A stretch of DNA of 5,760 nucleotides from NCBI GenBank assembly GCA_007571115.1, contig RKSA01000101.1:1-5760 (forward strand), written 5' to 3'. This DNA comes from Gammaproteobacteria bacterium. Its GTDB lineage: Bacteria; Pseudomonadota; Gammaproteobacteria; Pseudomonadales; Pseudohongiellaceae. Under the pieces are notes generated by a model. That model was not told where the DNA came from. It did no database searches and saw only the letters and a program-made list of their open reading frames with translations. The position numbers and the translations under genes are program-made. The stretch's first letter is position 1; each line of letters begins with the position of its first letter. Below, piece after piece: positions 3,590 to 5,760 of this stretch.

Positions 3590-5760
3590 TCATGGCCGCG
3601 CTGCGCTGAGCTGTCGCTCGTCGCTGAGATGCATGTAGTCGGCAAGCACCCGGGCGCTCTCTTCGAGCAGGGCGTCGAGCGCTTCGTCCTCGTCGCCTTC
3701 TGCCTCGACCGGGTCATCGCTTGCGTCGCTTGCTGCGATTTCCTGCCCTGTTTCGCTTTCGCTTGCATCGTTCACCGCCGACTCCTGCCCGGTCGCTGTC
3801 GCTTGGCTCTCGCCCGCATCGTTCGCTAGCAGCTCCTGCCGGGGCGCTGTGGCCTCGGTTTCGCTTTCAGGAGCCGGCTCTGGCTCTTCAGGCGATGCCT
3901 CGACCGTTGCGACATTGCCATCGGCAGCATCTTCTTCGAGAACATCGAGCAAGGGCAGGCCCTTGAGGAATCTGCGCATGTTCTCCAGCTCGATCTTGAG
4001 CAGCCTTTCGGCTTCCATTTCGGCTTTCAAGCGCGTCTCGTTCAGTGGCCAGGCCCGGCGCTGCTGCTGCAACTTGGTGAAGGCGATCTGGTCGTTGAGG
4101 TAGATCAGCTCGGGGGACTTCAAGGCGCGCTCGTCGTGGAGCTCTCGCAGGGCGGGAAGGAATTCGCGAATCGGCTGGTAGGCGCGATATTCGACGGGCC
4201 TGACGGTATCCCAGGGCAGGGCGCCATCGAGGCTGCTTTCGCCGACATGGTCGTAGGCCTGGAACATGTCGGGGAAGAGGATGTCAGGAATGATGCCGCG
4301 ATGCTGGGTGCTCGCCCCGGAAACGCGATAGAACTTCGAACGGGTCAATTTTGCCTGACCGTACCCCATGGGAACGATTTCCTGCACCGTGCCCTTGCCG
4401 AAGGTCTGGCCGCCGAGCACGAGGCCGCGCTGGTAATCCTGGATCGCGCCAGCAAAAATTTCCGAAGCCGAGGCGCTGTTGCGGTTCACCAGCACCGCCA
4501 GCGGACCCTCCCAGGCAACTTCGGGATCGTTGTCGCCAAAGGCTCTCGTGTAGCCGTTGCCGAGCCCCGAATAGCGCACCTGCACCGTGGCGCCGGTTTC
4601 GATGAACAGCCCCACGAGCTGGTTGGCTTCGCCGAGACTGCCTCCGCCGTTGTTGCGCAAATCGACGAGGATTGCATCGACGGGCTCGGCCTTGAGTTCC
4701 TCGAGCAGGACGCGAACATCGCGAGTCGTGCTCTTGAAATCTTCCTCGCCCCGCGCGGCGGCCTCGAAATCGAAATAGAACGTCGGCAGGTGGATGATTC
4801 CAACCTGGTAGCCGCTGCCTTCGCCACCGGGATGGGGGATCGTGATCGTTTCAGCCCAGGCCGACTGGTCTTCGAGGCGAACCATGTCCCGGGTAATGCT
4901 GACGACCGTCGCCACCGTCTCGTTGACGGCATTGGCGGGAATCACGTTGAGGCGCACTACGGTGTCCTTTTCGCCGCGGATCTGCGCGACCACGTCGTCA
5001 AGGCGCATTCCGACGACGTCCTGGATCTCTCCCGCAGGCCCCTGGCCGATGCCGATGATGCGGTCTCCAGCCTGGAGCTGCTTGCTCCGTTCGGCGGGGC
5101 CGCCCTTGATCAGGGCTGCGATGACGGTATGCTCGCCTTCGGTGGTCAGCGAGGCGCCGATCCCCTGCAAGGACAGCGACAGGCCCATGTTGAAGGTTTC
5201 CGAGTCCTGGGGCGAGTAGTAGGCGGTGTGCGGGTCGGAGACTCTCGCCACGGTGGTGAGGAAGCTCTGGAAGACGTCCTTGGAATTGGTTTGCAGGACG
5301 CGGCGCAGCCGCTCCCGGTAGCGCTTGGAAAGCTTTTCGCGAATTTCCTCGTTGCTGTCGCCGGCGATTCTCAGGTTCAGCACGCTGTTCTTGGCGCGCA
5401 GCCGCCAGATTTCGTCGAGTTCGGGAACGGTTTCGGCGTAGGGCGCTTCCTCGCGGTCGATGACGAGATGCTCGTCGATGGTGAAATCCATCTCGGGAAT
5501 GCGGTTTTCGATCTGGTCGATGTTGTGGACCAGGCGTTCGAGCAGGCGCTTGTAGTACAGATTGTAGATTTCGTAGCCTGGCGCAAGGCTGCCTTCGTGG
5601 AGGTGATCGTCGATGTTGTAGCGCCAGCGACTCAGATAGTCGATGTCCTCGCGAAGAAAGTACAGGTGGTCGCTGTCGAGCACGTCGATGAAATTGTCGA
5701 AGGCGAGGGAGGAGAAGTCGTCGTCGATCTCGATCGGCAGATAGTGGCGCGACTCGAGCA
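3590..5760 (-). CDS. prc: Tail-specific carboxy-terminal protease Prc/Tsp (S41 family), 5' end outside window
   Basis: The enzyme degrades or trims periplasmic proteins from their C-termini, including in E. coli cell-wall proteins and SsrA-tagged substrates. The frame stays open to the right edge, so the GTG at 5683 is not the start; upstream residues (SRHYLPIEIDDDF, LAFDNFIDVLDSD) continue the family pattern. Numbering from that codon, an N-terminal helical region (1-155) is followed by a PDZ domain (about 165-250, with LQAGDRIIGIGQ at 203-214). The S41 core holds DLRNNGGGSLGEANQLVG (341-358), SASASEIFAGAIQDY (403-417) and FGKGTVQ (428-434). Ser405, Asp416 and Lys430 have the same spacing as E. 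coli Ser430, Asp441 and Lys455. The Tsp C-terminal region (from about 470, ALPWDTV at 488-494) ends in a conserved-looking terminal helix (about 667-690), but an acidic repeat-bearing linker (about 582-666) is inserted before it. The signal peptide would be outside the window. Confidence 0.96.
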   Translation of the reverse strand, partial: LESRHYLPIEIDDDFSSLAFDNFIDVLDSDHLYFLREDIDYLSRWRYNIDDHLHEGSLAPGYEIYNLYYKRLLERLVHNIDQIENRIPEMDFTIDEHLVIDREEAPYAETVPELDEIWRLRAKNSVLNLRIAGDSNEEIREKLSKRYRERLRRVLQTNSKDVFQSFLTTVARVSDPHTAYYSPQDSETFNMGLSLSLQGIGASLTTEGEHTVIAALIKGGPAERSKQLQAGDRIIGIGQGPAGEIQDVVGMRLDDVVAQIRGEKDTVVRLNVIPANAVNETVATVVSITRDMVRLEDQSAWAETITIPHPGGEGSGYQVGIIHLPTFYFDFEAAARGEEDFKSTTRDVRVLLEELKAEPVDAILVDLRNNGGGSLGEANQLVGLFIETGATVQVRYSGLGNGYTRAFGDNDPEVAWEGPLAVLVNRNSASASEIFAGAIQDYQRGLVLGGQTFGKGTVQEIVPMGYGQAKLTRSKFYRVSGASTQHRGIIPDILFPDMFQAYDHVGESSLDGALPWDTVRPVEYRAYQPIREFLPALRELHDERALKSPELIYLNDQIAFTKLQQQRRAWPLNETRLKAEMEAERLLKIELENMRRFLKGLPLLDVLEEDAADGNVATVEASPEEPEPAPESETEATAPRQELLANDAGESQATATGQESAVNDASESETGQEIAASDASDDPVEAEGDEDEALDALLEESARVLADYMHLSDERQLSAARP
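3710..3838 (-). repeat. Imperfect acidic repeats in the C-terminal linker of the protease
   Basis: Three diverged units follow each other: QELLANDAGESQATATG, QESAVNDASESETG and QEIAASDASDDP (residues about 616-658 counted from the GTG at 5683). The DNA keeps related blocks such as GCATCGTTC and CTCCTGCC (+ strand). The segment is predicted to be disordered and acidic. Confidence 0.65.

Noticed and set aside
5681..5683. GTG at 5683 as the start of the protease
   Set aside because: The frame remains open to the window edge and upstream residues (SRHYLPIEIDDDF) continue the Prc N-terminal region, so the start lies outside.

Overview
The window is about 5.8 kb of moderately high-GC DNA, most likely from a gammaproteobacterium. 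The strongest pointer is a Tsp/Prc-type periplasmic protease that keeps the long N-terminal and C-terminal helical regions seen in E. coli Prc. A tRNA-Ser(UGA) with an encoded CCA end and an outer-membrane beta-barrel fit a Gram-negative host. No species can be named from the sequence alone.

Layout from left to right. Positions 1-702 (+) hold the C-terminal 233 residues of an outer-membrane beta-barrel protein cut by the left edge. Positions 703-1336 hold a small toxin-antitoxin module: an intact AbrB/MazE-type antitoxin (808-1101, +) overlapping by ATGA a PIN-family toxin gene that is broken (1098-1333). The toxin can be rebuilt as three pieces in three frames and has lost its middle-to-late part. 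The module is bracketed by a perfect 15-bp direct repeat (691-705 and 1322-1336) that overlaps the stop codons of both the barrel gene and the toxin remnant, which suggests how the module arrived. Positions 1405-3395 (-) form a tightly coupled two-gene operon: a DUF6502-like cytoplasmic protein with a helix-turn-helix-like segment and a pentapeptide-repeat tail (2463-3395), then a predicted exported or membrane-anchored protein with a GSGFGGTG motif and a Gln-rich coiled coil (1405-2463). Positions 3478-3567 (+) are tRNA-Ser(UGA), divergent from the operon. Positions 3590-5760 (-) are the tail-specific protease gene (prc/tsp), open at the right edge; the catalytic Ser/Lys pair, PDZ domain and C-terminal region are all present.

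How the parts relate. The protease is a housekeeping periplasmic or envelope enzyme. The DUF6502-like/exported-protein pair, with a barrel protein just beyond the toxin-antitoxin module, may form an uncharacterised envelope-related locus that the module split; this is inference. The toxin remnant looks inactive, leaving an orphan antitoxin that may still act as a DNA-binding regulator. No CRISPR array, transposase, integrase or rRNA is visible, and no stretch over 300 bases lacks a gene.
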